Shown: positions 51,701 to 63,719 of the stretch, piece by piece
Position numbering within the stretch: the stretch's first letter is position 1
Layout: every line of letters starts with the position of its first letter
Assembly: GCA_947095535.1 (NCBI GenBank)
Contig: OX352773.1
Span: forward strand, 210,262,093-210,326,092
Direction: 5' to 3'
DNA: 64,000 nucleotides
Source of the DNA: Poecilobothrus nobilitatus
Lineage: Eukaryota > Arthropoda > Insecta > Diptera > Dolichopodidae
Made by a program: the position numbers and the translations under genes
Notes under the pieces: model-generated
Told to the model about the DNA's origin: nothing
Seen by the model: the letters and a program-made list of their open reading frames with translations, nothing else
Database searches by the model: none

Positions 51701-52469
51701 ATGTCTAAGATGGTAGTAACACCAACCGTAACAACATTAAATTTTTATTAAAAATTCAAGTAAATTTATCTTCTTTTCACTTGAATTTAAATTATGAGTG
51801 ATGTTACTATCAAACACCATTCTATTTAGAATAAACTCAGATACTGATCCCTAAGCATTTTATATTTACAACATAAATAAAACTTGAAATTAAAGTTTTT
51901 GGGTATTTGTTTTTTATTTTGTTATTTTTGAGATCTCTGTTTAGTGTTTTTTAGATGTTACGGTAATTTTACTTAATAGGATTATTTAATTTATGAATTT
52001 TCTACTTTTTTCCTTCTTTTGTTTTTAATTTTTTTTTTTATTTTATTTTAGAAAATAGTTATAAATCATGAGATATTAGTTAATTTTTAAAAATTTGCAA
52101 GATTTTCGTTCTGAAAATTTATATTAAGAAAAATCAGGGTAAATTTTCTTTTGATATTTAAAAAACAAAATTTGATTCAATAGAAAAACATTTTCAAAAA
52201 TTGGATTAACGATAATGTAGGATTATCTTTTTTTGGGGGATACTGATTGATTTCATGTAAATTTATTGCAGTTTCTAAAAGAGAAAGTGACGTAGAAAAG
52301 ACGAATTTAAAAAAAAAAAATAAAAAATTTGAGTAAACAAATTTTTCTAATTTAAGTTTAGCAAAATTGAATTTAAATTTCTCAATATGAAGTAAAACAA
52401 TGCTAAAAAGTAAGACCTTAATTAAATTAAGAATATACTTTACTTTAGGTTCATTGTCCGATCTTTTTT
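48762..52469. other. AT-rich stretch with one exon-pair candidate
   Basis: A higher-GC patch at 50130-50175 (gactgcctgcgagtgctcag) followed by a (TTA)n microsatellite (50178-50201) has no recognised frame. 'gtccccactaatcaatttt' at 49981 repeats the box seen in element B (48246) and may be a decayed fragment of that family. The exon-pair candidate at 51061-51300 is listed separately. Confidence 0.45.
51061..51300 (+). CDS. Possible small two-exon coding segment
   Basis: An acceptor 'taattcttctttttag' ends at 51060. An ATG at 51112 opens MLEWFKCKKQQTKKQMLE and runs straight into a consensus donor GTAAGTAT at 51166. An 84-base AT-rich intron with a T-rich tract ends in AAAG at 51249. Exon 2 continues in phase 0 as VIHQNHQGVQQYRKRSLL before low-complexity Lys/Asn codons. 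The frame stays open through the intron, so splicing cannot be inferred from the stops. It could be an alternative first exon of a long gene. Weak: peptides this short arise by chance, but the donor and raised GC (gtcattcatcagaatcacca) are notable. Confidence 0.2.
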
Positions 52470-52699
52470 AAAGTTTACTGAGAGATATCTTTGATCACGT
52501 GATGAAACATTATAATATGGGTACAACTGAGCGATGGAGACGAGACACTAAGGGCTTCAAAAAGTTTTTTTGAAGATTTATGGGGGCAACTTACTTAAGA
52601 GCCGTAGTACTTACATTTGTGTAATTATTCAACTACGCAACATTTTGTCATAGTTTTGTATGAAGTTTTTATATTTTAGGGTGTTTATCTCATCCATTT

Positions 52700-53942
52700 G
52701 TTTTAATAGAATTGGGTCTGAAATCCCAAAGTCAAAATGCCAAAATCAAAATCCCAAACCCATAATCTCAAAAAAAAGAATTCCAAATTTCAAAATTCCA
52801 ATGTTACAAAATCCCAAGTTATAAAATAATGAGATTTATGCATTTAAAAATTAAAAATTAATTTCAAATTTAAAATAATGTCTATTGTCAATAAAATTAA
52901 AGACCACCATAATCTACAACATTGTCATTTCTGTTATCTAGAAAAAGATTTTTGTTTTTTATTAGAAATATAAAGTAACATTAATTATTAAATGTTTCTA
53001 ATCATTTTATTGGATTTGAATAAAAATTCTTGTCGAGTCATTAAATGACTGAACGGCTGTACGAAAGTCCCTAAAATCAAAAACGAAAAAAGTTCCAAGA
53101 AATTCAAAAAATTTCCCGCGTTTTAAAATCTTGTGTATTATCTTGCGTTTTTAAACTAAATTTTTTAATTAAATCTGATTCAGAATCTCGTATGAAATAA
53201 ATATTCTGGAAAAAAAGTTGACTCTGATTTTGAGTCCTACTCTAAAATCTCTCCTAATTTAAAATCTAACCTAAACATATAAATAAATATTGTGAAAAAT
53301 GAGCCAACTCTGATTTTTGACTGCAACTCTAAAATCTTTCCTAATTCAGAATATCGCACATACATAATATATAAATATTCTGTAAAAGACATATAACATT
53401 TTAAAATAGTGGGGGCTGCCACTGACAAACCCTCACTAAACAAATTATTTAAGCACCGATTTTGTAACCAACCCTAAAATCTCTCCTAATTCAGAATATC
53501 GCACATACATAATATATAAATATTCTGTAAAAGACATATAACATTTTAAAATAGTGGGGGCTGCCACTGACAAACCCTCACTAAACAAATTATTTAAGCA
53601 CCGATTTTGTAACCAACCCTAAAATCTCTCCTAATTCAGAATATCGCACATACATAATATATAAATATTCTGTAAAAGGCGTATAACATTTTAAAATAGT
53701 GGGGGATGCCGCCTCCAAGCCTCCGCTAAAGAAATTATTGAAACCCTAATTTTGTAACCAACTCTAAAATCTCTTCTAATTCAGATAAATGCATAAAAAC
53801 ATTAATAGGGATTTTATAATTTCGAATTTTGAAATTTGGGATTTTTTTTTTGTTGGAAATTTTTTTTTGGAATTTTGTCTTTTTTGGGATTTTATATTAT
53901 TGGGATTTTTTTTTCAGATTTAGGCGGACTCCCGTTTTAATA
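52700..53942 (-). mobile_element. Fold-back element C with 9-base target duplication
   Basis: The element (52709-53933) is bracketed by GTTTTAATA (52700-52708 and 53934-53942). The left arm (52720-52830) is 'aaatcccaaa'-type repeats. The right arm (53810-53920) is the complementary 'gggatttt' type, ending 'ggcggactccc'. The core lies in the opposite direction to A and B: 'ctctaaaatctctcctaatt' then 'cagaatatcgcacatac' and 'aatattctgtaaaa'. It expands into three 145-base units (listed separately) after about two shorter ones (53165-53340). GC boxes 'gtgggggctgccact' recur in each unit and resemble those of element B. At 1225 bases it is the largest copy seen. Confidence 0.82.
53341..53775 (-). 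repeat. Three 145-base minisatellite units in element C
   Basis: Units begin at 53341, 53486 and 53631. The first two are identical over all 145 bases; the third differs mainly in its second half ('gggggatgccgcctccaagc'). Identity of neighbours shows a very recent tandem duplication or gene conversion. Confidence 0.92.
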
Positions 53943-55313
53943 ACTCAAAGACTTTAATACTAGATAGAGGAATTATTAGACCCATTTGAAAAGAGCAAAA
54001 ACAAAGGGAAGTTAAAGACACCAAAAAATGTACCGTTATATCAATATATTTTTTTTATTTAATAAAAACCACAATTTATTTTTTACACCCTGTATCGAAA
54101 TTAACATTATATAACATTATACACGTCTTTGGAAAGGAACGCTTTAAAGGCTTTCGTTTAAGCCTTGTCAGGCATCCTTAGTGCCACAAATATAGGTGCT
54201 ACGACTCTTTAAGTAAGTTGCCTCAATGAATTTCCAACGAACTTTTTTAAGGACCTTAATGTACCCATACGCTTAGTCGAACCCATATAGAGTTTCATCA
54301 CGTTATCTAAGTATTGATATTGATGTCCCTTAGTGAAGTTTAAAATAGTTTCTCATTACATTGAATTTAAAAATAAAAATCATCTGGCCTAATTAACTTA
54401 TGTAATTTATGTTAAATTCATTTTGAACCATAATTTTTTGAATTATATCATCTGCTCTGCCTATCAATTTATTTATATCTTCATATCTATTTTTATCTAA
54501 TTATTATTAAATAAATAAATAATAAATTCAATTCAATCAATTACATATTAATTTTCATTAAAACCCTCATGTTCTATATTTTAAGCAAGCTGCATTGTCC
54601 TATTTCTTTACAATAATTTGTCAAACCTCTTTATATATATTATTGTTTTTTATTGTAACATTTTGTTACAGATGATTATAAAAATCAAAAAATTAAAAAA
54701 AAAAAATTATATAATTGTCATAATTTTTAATTGAGGTGTCATTTTATATACCAGATCTAAGTTATCCTTGTTCCAAAATCAAGAAACAAGGAAGGATGAA
54801 ATCTATGATTTTATCCGATGATCACTGCGGGTCTTGATATTTCCTAAATAATTTTTTTTTTTTTTTTTTTTAAAAATAAAAATTGAATATAAATAAATTT
54901 AGTTTAAGAGTTGATTTTTAACACTGCAGGATACTGAGGGCGTAAGTGTTTGTTTAAAATACAAAGAAAGAAAAAAAAAAACGAAATGGAAAATGAAAAA
55001 AAAAAAAATTAAATAAAATTTTTTTTTTTTAAATATAATTGTTATTCACAGCTCTTAATGCAATACCAATTGATGGATCCGTATATATATTTCTATGCAC
55101 ATATATGTATAGAAGGATATTTGAAAGGACTATTTGAAGGACTTGACTTGTAACTTGTGATAAAATAATTTAAAAAGAATTATTTTAGTTGTTTTTCTTT
55201 ATTTTTATTTTATTATTTGTACGGTATAATATTAGGGTTTTTTAATTCTTTTTTTTTTGGTAATTTGATTGGTTTTTTTTTTCTTTTTTGGTATGTGCCA
55301 CAATTGGGAACAG

Positions 55314-55429
55314 CACGAGATTTTAGCTATCAAGCTGATAAAAGGAAAGCTGGTAGAAAATATTACCAAAGTATCCTAAATGAAATGAAAAACAACGGTT
55401 ATATTATAAATAACAGTATTTTAAATTAA
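55314..55429 (+). CDS. Possible isolated exon, function unknown
   Basis: A T-rich tract and 'gggaacag' (AG at 55312-55313) precede 37 codons reading RDFSYQADKRKAGRKYYQSI and on through 'LNEMKNNGY' to a TAA at 55427-55429. The composition is protein-like for about 28 codons, and GC is higher than in the flanks. The exon might end at a GT near 55353. It may equally be a fragment of a retrotransposon polyprotein. Not recognised. Confidence 0.22.
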
Positions 55430-58289
55430 TGTGGCCATATAACCCTCCATTTTTCGAGGTGGTATTAAAGTTTACAAACAAAATTACCTAATAAATTTAA
55501 GACAATATCGTTTCATTGATCATTTATCGTTATCCTAATTTTTCTTTCTTTAAAACATAACTTAACAATAGTAATTTTTTTATTTGAAAATCATTTTCGA
55601 AAAAGGTGTAATATGTGTTTAATATTCGTCAATCAAGCTAGTTAAAACATTGTGAATCTTTTAGAGAATAATATTTTACATTTGTAACTCCTTAAAAGAG
55701 ACGAGATCAATATGGAAATACATATTCTTGCTCAGAATCGAATTTTTAACCATGCAATTCCGTGCGTCCGCACGACAACTCAAAAAATAATGCAAATAAG
55801 TATCTGAAATTTTATGAAAAAATATCAAGTTTTATACCAAAAACTTAAGTAAATTTTGATTGCTCCAAAACTGAATGAAAAAGAGTTAAGTTGTATTGTA
55901 TGCCAACGACTTCTGCAGAATATGGTTAATCTAAAGCAGCATTACATAAATCTTATCAAAAAATAAAATTATCTCCGTTCTTAATTAAGTCATGATATCT
56001 GAAATTTTGTAAAAAATGAATAAATTTTATGATAAAAGTATGACAGTTAGGTAACAACAGAGTTGACACAGTTTCTTATCAAATACACATTTCTTCATTT
56101 TTTTTTTAGACATAAATGAATTTTTGATCAATATTTTTGTTAAACTGGTCACTATATTTTTTCCAACAATTAAAACAAAATTTTACATAAGTATAATATA
56201 TAATATATTCCTTCCATGTAAAAAAAAAAAGTGATAATTAATGACATCCTTATTATTAATTTTATTATCGTTGCAATTTCAAATTTTTGTTTTTTTTTTT
56301 TGTTTATAAAAATGAAATTTTCCAGAATATTAAAGAATTATATTTAAAATGAATCCTCTGGAATATTATTTTTATTATTTAAAAACATTTAAAAATAAAG
56401 TAAAAATAAAAAAACTATTGTTACGAATATTTGATAAGAAATCACCTAAAGACAGTGGGTGTCCTGTCAAAAGGTCAAACAAAAAAAAAAAACTACAGAA
56501 GAAAATTAAAAAACTTTTTTTTGCAACAATACATAGATAATTTTTCTAAGATTTTGTTTAGAATCCTTCCAAGTGAAGTTCGTTTTGAATATGGGTAAAC
56601 CATCTGCTCTCCAGAAATTAAGATCATGGTACTTGGAAATTTTTTCTTTTAAAATATTCTTTTATTGTTTTGTAAGGCGGTTTGTTTTCCAAATGTTTTT
56701 TTTTTGTTTTGTTGTCTTCTAAATTCTGCCTTTTTGTTACGCGCCTTTCAATCTTCAAGAAGGTCATAAGATGAATGATTCATATGATTTTCTTAAGATA
56801 TATGTGTATATTTTTTCTTTCAATTTTTTTTTTTGTTTTAAATATTGTCTTATTTATACAAACGGTTATTTGTGTACTCAGATAATTTGTGACCAAATTT
56901 AAGTCCCATTATTTGGGCAAATAACACACACAATAATATGTGAAACTAAAGTTACAGTACAATAAACAAAAATTATAGAGTCTTGATTAAAGATTTTAAA
57001 AGATTTTGAAAAGAATAAATGAAAATTAGTTTGAAATTATATTTTTCTTTTATTTCTTTTTGAATGGAAATAAAAAGGGGAATAAAATTATACAAATTGT
57101 ACAATTACGAGTATTATACTGTTATTTTTTTTTATTATAATTTTCATATACGGGATGTGGGATGTTTAAGAAAATTTATTAGGAGAAACAAACATATGTA
57201 AATGCATATAAGTAATATAAATGGCAAACATATGTAAATATTTGTTTCTTAATGAAATAATATGCAAATATTATTAGTTGTTGTTGTTGTTGTTGTTTTT
57301 GAATTAACTTTGAAGAATGAGGTTATATAAGAGCAATCATAATAAACATAAATAGAAATAATAAAAATGAACAATTTTGAGTTAATAAAGGAAATTACCT
57401 CTTTTAATGAGACAAATTGTTAATATATATATATATATAAATTCCAATTTATATATAAATATATTAATTATAGAATTGTATGATTATTTTGATTAAGTAT
57501 ATAGTATATTATTACAATGATAAGGATTATGACGGTTTTTAAATTAATAGGTCGTTGAAATAAATTTGGTACAATTAGAGTATACAATTTGTTACAATTA
57601 GAGTTAACAACTTGATAAGAACAAGAAGAAATTTATGAAAAAGAAAAGAACAGAACAAGCAGAAAATTTGATTAAATTTCTACTAACTACATATATACTA
57701 ATTTTTTTTATATATATTTTTATTGGCTAATTAATCCGGAGGATCTGGCCTTCAATACCAAACTTCATAAAAATATTTTATAACAAAATTAAATTTACAC
57801 TAGATGAACCCGGCGTATAGCATTCGCCAGTCTGGTAATCCTGAAATAATATTAGTTAATAATATACAGGTATCTTAGTAATCTAGAAATAATATTGGTT
57901 TTTTGTCACTTTGGCTCATTTTGTCACTTAACTTTTTAATGAAATAAAAATGGAGAACTATGTTCCCTTCATCAGTTAGAATACTTAACTTTTTACAATA
58001 AGAATAAGAATCAATTTAAATAAACGTAAAAATGTAGATAACAACACTAAGAAAACTAAAGAAACATTTTGTAGTGAGGTTTTTGGGTGCGACAGTCCCC
58101 CGTTCCTTCAACAATAATCTTTGTTTCATAAAAATGTTTGAATTCGTATAAAATTCACTGTTTTTTAAGTGAAATGTCAAAATATAATATTATTGTATGC
58201 GGGGATGGAAATACATATGGAAATGTAAAAATTTAATTTTTTTTTAACGAAATTGATATACATATATGTGTGGACATACTGTAAGTGTT

Positions 58290-58484
58290 AATAGTTCGAT
58301 TCAAAATCAGAGTATTCCCCGCTTTTCCGACTTATTTATATCCATATATGTATGTTTATGTGAGATTTAGAAATTTCGGGATTTTATTTTTCAGAATTTT
58401 GTAATTTCGGGATTTTGATTTTTCGGGATTTTGTTTCCGAAATTTGGAGTTAGGGATTTTGATTTTCGGGATTACGTACCCAAC
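58290..58484 (+). mobile_element. Fold-back family copy D, one arm only
   Basis: One core unit ('gattcaaaatcagagtattc', 'gcttttccgac', 'gtgagatttagaaat') is followed by a right arm of 'tttcgggattttg' repeats (58370-58470) ending 'gtacccaac', like the right end of element A. A GC box 'gggtgcgacagtcccccg' at 58086-58103 is like that of element B. No left arm or matching 9-base duplication could be fixed, so the copy is probably truncated. Confidence 0.6.
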
Positions 58485-59077
58485 TATACAAATTTTACAT
58501 TTTTTTTATACTTATTTTCTGTTATGTGCAGCATTAGTTTTTGCTATGAAAAATATAATTGTTGCAAACGTTTACGACTTTTATATAATAAATGTTTCAA
58601 ATTTTCCAAAATTAATATTTAAGTGAAGTTAAATTGCTTTGCCTAAATTGATTGATTTTAAAATCTATAAACTGAATTGACTTTATTTGTATTAAAGGAA
58701 AATTAAAATATAACCTAAATTTCTTTAACTTTTGGCAACTAACTTAACTTTTAAAAAAGGTAGTCTTTAATAAAATAATATTACATTATTTTCTTAGTAT
58801 TCAAGTGTCAATTCTTTCTTTTACACTTTTGTATTAAGTCTTTAATACTCTTGTTAGAAAATAAACAAGAATATATTCAGAAAATGCATTGAAGCAAATA
58901 TAGTGCACACATATCAAACAAAAAGATAGAACGAACAAATTTAATTAAATATTAAAGCAGTTATATAACAATCGAATAACAACATAATTATGAAGTACAA
59001 AATTAATCATTTGTATAGTTAACAACTCCCTATATAAATCTAACAATAAAAACAAAAAAGCAAAGAAAAGTTTTTAT

Positions 59078-59337
59078 TTAGGCCGTGTCAGAAACTATCA
59101 CCCTTTGCACTAAATACTATATAATCGCACTAAATTAATTCCGAAAAACTCCGAATTTTTTTTAGTGCATTCGAAAATAGTGCACTAAATTGTCTGAACG
59201 CACTTGATTATCTGTCAATCTTTCACTGTACTCTCGACTACACTAACTGTTCGTCCTAAAAGAGATATACAGAGTAAAAAAAGAGTGTGGAGTATTTGGT
59301 GTCAAGTGCTAATGTTATAGATTCGGAAACAGTCTTA
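59078..59337. mobile_element. PIF/Harbinger-like MITE with TTA target duplication
   Basis: The element (59081-59334, 254 bases) starts GGCCGTGTCAGAAACTATCA. The reverse complement of its end reads GACTGTTTCCGAATCTATAA, with about 14 of 20 positions matching. TTA flanks both ends (59078-59080, 59335-59337). Inside, 'gcactaaat' recurs in both orientations. Size, ends and the TWA duplication fit a Harbinger MITE. It is older than the one at 20.7 kb. Confidence 0.6.
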
Positions 59338-61270
59338 ATATACATATGTATGTAATGTATATATATGAAAGGTCAGCAACTTCGTTGATTAGATTTTTGT
59401 ATCCTTTTTTTTTCTTGATTTTATGATCTCTTGAAGAGTTTTATTTTTTATTAAAATTTTTCTTCATTTATCTGAATTTTATCACCAAATAATAATAGAA
59501 TCCAAGTTTCCTACTAAATGTAGTTTTGTAACATTAACATTTTTATAACATTTTAACATTTTATTTAAGCAACGATTGTAAAAAAAAATGATTCAAACTT
59601 ATAATTTTATCAAATTTAATTTGATTTAGAATAAAAATTTAATTTCTGCATTGTTCTTACAGATATCTTTAAATGTATATAGTTACCAGCTTTTATTGTG
59701 CAACGCAATTTATTTCCGCAAAAAAAAAAAAAACATGCAAACAAATACTTAAATAACTTGATGTAAAGCTTTTGAGACTTGATAAAAATAAAACAAAAAT
59801 GAATTTTAATTGATATTTCATTTAATTAAGAAAAAATTTATTTAATTGAGGCTTTAAAGAACCCACATTTTTAAATATAAGTGGATTAAAATGGAAATTT
59901 ATGCAAATGTTGTAGAATGTTATGGTGATATATGTATATAATAAAACAAGTTATATTGATCTTGGATAAGGTCAGGTCTTTTATCATTTTTAACAATATA
60001 TTATTGTCTTAGGTTTAGTTCAAATAAATTCTAAAAGTGAATTTCAAAGAATTACAAAATACTTCTTGAAAAAATTAGACAATGTCAAAAATTTTCTAGA
60101 ATGAGATCGTGTATCATGTCATGAATTCATGTCTTCAAAAAATATTGTAAAAGGAAAATCCAAATTTGTGTGAAATCATTGTGTGAATCAGAAAATTACA
60201 GAAATGTTGACTTAAATTAAATCTACTAAGGATTAAGTTTTCATTAGCGTAAAAAAAAAATGTTATAAAACTTTTTGTATTTATTGGATGCAGTTAAATG
60301 TTAATATTTAAGAAAAAAGAATGACTCCTTTTCCTTTTAAATTTTGGTACGCATTTTGAGTTTGAACTAATCATAAAATGGAATATTTCTTAAATTTTAA
60401 CTTCAAACTTTTCTAAAGCAATATTATAATCGTTAAGAGTTTTATTATTAATGATAATGTCAAAAAAATTTGAAATATCTATGAACATTTTTTTTTTTTA
60501 ATAATTAAATAATTGAAATGAAAAAAAAAATATATATATAAAATCAGAACGAAATAAAATTTTGTTTCATTTTTGAACTTAAAAGATCTGAAAATGAAAA
60601 CCTAACCCGCCTACATTATGATTGGTTCAAAAAGTTTTTAAATAAATTTCTGTATAAGAGTATATGTATTTAAATACGTATTGGATGTTGATGATAATTT
60701 TTGTCTGGAATAGAAATCTCTTTTATAAATTTGAATGAAAATTTTGTAATGATGGCTGACCAAAGTTGAAAAATTAATAAATTATTTAAAATGAAAAAAG
60801 CCCACGATTGATTAAATAAAAAAAGGAAAAAAAATATAAACAAAAAAAAAAACTAAATGAAAATGAATGCATAAATAAAACAAAAACGTTGGAATTGTTT
60901 AAAATTTTTAAATGTATTTTTTTTTTGTTCTTTATAGGTTTTGATATCATTAATTTCCCTTTTGTTTATAAAATTATAACAAATGATTATTTTATACACG
61001 ATATACTCTTATAAAACAAAAAAAAAATGTTTAATACAGAGTGATTTAGAAAATTTATAAATTGTGTTTGTATATGATTTTTTTCTCTTAAGATAAAAGG
61101 TGAATGTTTTTAAGTCGTTAAAAACTTGGACCAAAGACCAAGGATTTTCTGTCGTTATACCTTGTAAAATTATGTGCCTTTATACAAATTCGGTTAAGTA
61201 TTGTTGGTATAAAGTACGGCCTACGGATTCAAATAAATATAATTAGCATAATCTCTACTTTCAATATACC
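59338..61270. other. No gene seen
   Basis: AT-rich sequence with stops in all frames and many homopolymers. Confidence 0.5.
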
Positions 61271-62160
61271 TTTTTACATGGGCCCGAAAATAATCCTACA
61301 AGAAATAATCTCCAAAATGAAATTAAAAAAACACCGAAAAAATTGGGTTATTTATGTTATTTGATTTTTTTGCGAACTTATTTCATTTTCTTTTTGGGGC
61401 CTTATTTCATATGAAGTAATCACCCAAAACAAAATAATTTTTTAAATGAAATAACTCCCCAAAAACAACTATATTTTGGGGATTATTTCATTATTTTCAT
61501 GAATGATTTATCTTGATTTTTTTTTTTTTTATAAATGGTCAAATCAATTAAACTATTAATAATTAGTTTTAAATATTTCCAGTTTCAAGTTTGTCTTTCT
61601 AGAGTTATGGGAATTCAAATCCTGTCTTAAGAACTCTATAACCTATAGAAATTGATAGCTTTTCCTATTTTCAAAATTTCTGGAAAAAGCGTATAACCCT
61701 GATATTGCAACCGACTTTAAAATCTTTCCTAATTCGAGAATCTTACATATACATACAAGTATATAAATATTCTGGAGAAGGAAGGGAATACCCTCATTTT
61801 AAATTCAACTCTAAAATCTCTACTAAGTCAGAATGTCGAGTATACATATATGTAAATCTTCTGGAAAAACGAAATAACCCTGATTTTGAATCCAGCTCTA
61901 AAACCTTACATAATTCAGAATCTCGCATATATACATATATGTAAATATTCTGGAAAAAGGAATATTTACATATATGTATCTATGCGAATATTTTGTTGTT
62001 CATCTAAATGTAGTGATGTCTAAATTAATATATGTTATTTAAGTTTTCTTAATAGATAACATCTTAAAAGAATTTGTGGGGTTATTTATTTTAAATTGGG
62101 GAATTATTTCACTTTATTGTTTTGCGGAGCGATTTCCTGTAGCCCTTTTTGTTTTTACAT
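61271..62160 (-). mobile_element. Fold-back element E with 9-base target duplication
   Basis: The element (61280-62151) is bracketed by TTTTTACAT (61271-61279 and 62152-62160). The ends 'gggcccgaaaataatcc' and reverse complement 'gggctacaggaaatcg' are related. Arms here are built of 'gaaataatccccaaaa'-type units on the left (61283-61500, in both orientations) and 'ggggaattatttca' on the right (62078-62110), unlike the arms of A to C. The core (61680-61960) is the same minisatellite as in C: 'ctctaaaatctctactaagt', 'cagaatctcgcatatatac', 'aatattctggaaaaag', with unit spacing 94 and 87 bases. The 79-codon frame at 61705-61944 is this repeat read as codons, not a gene. Confidence 0.78.
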
Positions 62161-63719
62161 ACCTACATTAAAGTTTTGAACATTAATGAGAAAGCATAGG
62201 TTAATCGTCATATAGTTTGTTTGTTTAGATTACTTGACTGCATCTTATAAAGATACAGTCAAGTGGAGGGCTCCGTAATTATAGTTTACCTTAAAATGTT
62301 ACAATAAAAAGTTATGCATTTTTGGGCTCACTAAATTTTTTAAATTTTATGCGTCCATGTCATATTTCAATCACTTTAATCATTAAACGAAATCACCCTG
62401 TAAATCAGATAAAGCCAAAGGAATTATTGTATATTTTTGCTTAATATTTAAATTTATTTTGATTGCACAAACTTCCTGAATTAAATATCATGTAATTTGT
62501 CAAAAGAATTTAATCAATTATTCAAATTTTAGTTGGTTCAAACAATATTTTTATTTTATTTTTTTATTTTTGTATTTTATAAAAAATTACGAAATTAATG
62601 AACTATTTCCATTTGACGTTATTTAATAATTTTTTTTATTTTTTTTTTTTACAATCGTTTCATTTGTAAAAATTTAAAATAATAGGAAAAAAATACGAAA
62701 CCCAATAAATATCCAACAACTTCCAAATGTTAAACTGAAACTAATCCATAATAAGTCGCAAAATGTAAAAGTGAGAGACAAATTACAAAAAAATATGGAG
62801 GAAACTTAATGCCGGATGGAAAATATGTGGGCATTAGGTGGTCTAATAAATAAAATAATTCTTTTAAGTCAACACTATATTTTATATATATTTATATTAG
62901 TCTATATATTTTATTGAATTTTATAATATGTATGTATGTGTATGTAATATAAAATTTTTGACATCAATAAATAATAAAAATTTACGTATTTGTTGAAATA
63001 ATATGATAATTTTCATAAAAATTAATATTTTTCTGTCATAACAATGATTTTCTTCAATAAAAATTATTATAAAACTTTTTTAATTATTTGGTGCAGTTAA
63101 TATTTTAATGTTTTTAAACTGTAATACAACACCCGCTTTAATAGAATAATTCTCAGTTTGAAAGTTTTAAATATATATATTTAACTGTCGATACAAACTA
63201 ACTGAAATAGTAGAAAAAACAAACTATTCTGATAAAAAAAATGAATGAATAGCTGAACAATGATCACAAATTTAAAATACATGATCACAAACTTAAAAAG
63301 CTGGAAAACGTTTTCAGAGGCTTTAAAATAATATTGTCATAATGCATAAGTTGAAAAATCTAATAAGTTGTAAACATTTTTTTGATTAAGAAACGATCAA
63401 ACTTTCTGGTAAAAAATTCGGATTTTGCTTTAAAAAAATATGATCACAAAATAAGCTTAAAACAACAAAAAAGACCCTTCTAAAGGCTAGAAAACAGCTT
63501 TTAAAGATTTTCAAAATTCAAAATTCGTTTTTTAACAAATTGAATTAGTATAATGTTGAAAAATCTATTAGTTAATTCTAATAGATTTTAATCTATTAAA
63601 AAAAAGAATTTTCATTAAAAAAACTAAGATTGCATTAGAGTAGATTGTGTCAACTCCAGATGTTTTACTTAATTAAGCACCGAGATAATATTTTGGAATT
63701 TTGGAGTTGTATGACAGAT
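62161..63719. other. No gene seen; short repeats
   Basis: A 15-base-arm hairpin lies at 62232-62246 / 62250-62264 (acttgactgcatctt, one mismatch, 3-base loop). A diverged direct repeat ('tgatcacaaa', then 'ggctagaaaac' or 'gctggaaaacg', then 'ataatgttgaaaaatctatt' or a variant) has one copy at 63277-63370 and one at 63440-63580. It runs into the DINE-like tail and may be its body. Confidence 0.45.

Larger units (their letters stand above)
52470..54365. repeat. Outer inverted repeat around fold-back element C
   Basis: About 180 bases at 52470-52645 ('acgtgatgaaac', 'gggcttcaaaaagtt', 'ggcaacttacttaagag') recur as an imperfect reverse complement at 54150-54365 ('gtttcatcacgt', 'gaacttttttaaggacctt', 'ctctttaagtaagttgcc'). 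Element C with its 9-base duplications sits between them. It is either an older palindromic element into which C inserted, or an inverted duplication of host DNA. Confidence 0.6.
54366..59077. other. AT-rich stretch with one exon candidate and a one-armed repeat
   Basis: Holds the exon-like piece at 55314-55429 and repeat copy D at 58290-58484. A 63-codon frame at 56349-56540 has a non-random middle (FDKKSPKDSGCPVKRSN) but no further support. A (GTT)n run is at 57279-57297. 'taatcctgaaataatatta' / 'taatctagaaataatatt' at 57837-57900 is a short tandem duplication. Confidence 0.4.

Noticed and set aside
53237..53443. 68-codon minus-strand frame
   Set aside because: Falls entirely within the minisatellite units of element C.
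61705..61944. 79-codon open frame with internal peptide repeats
   Set aside because: It is the minisatellite core of fold-back element E read as codons; the unit lengths (94, 87) are not both multiples of three.
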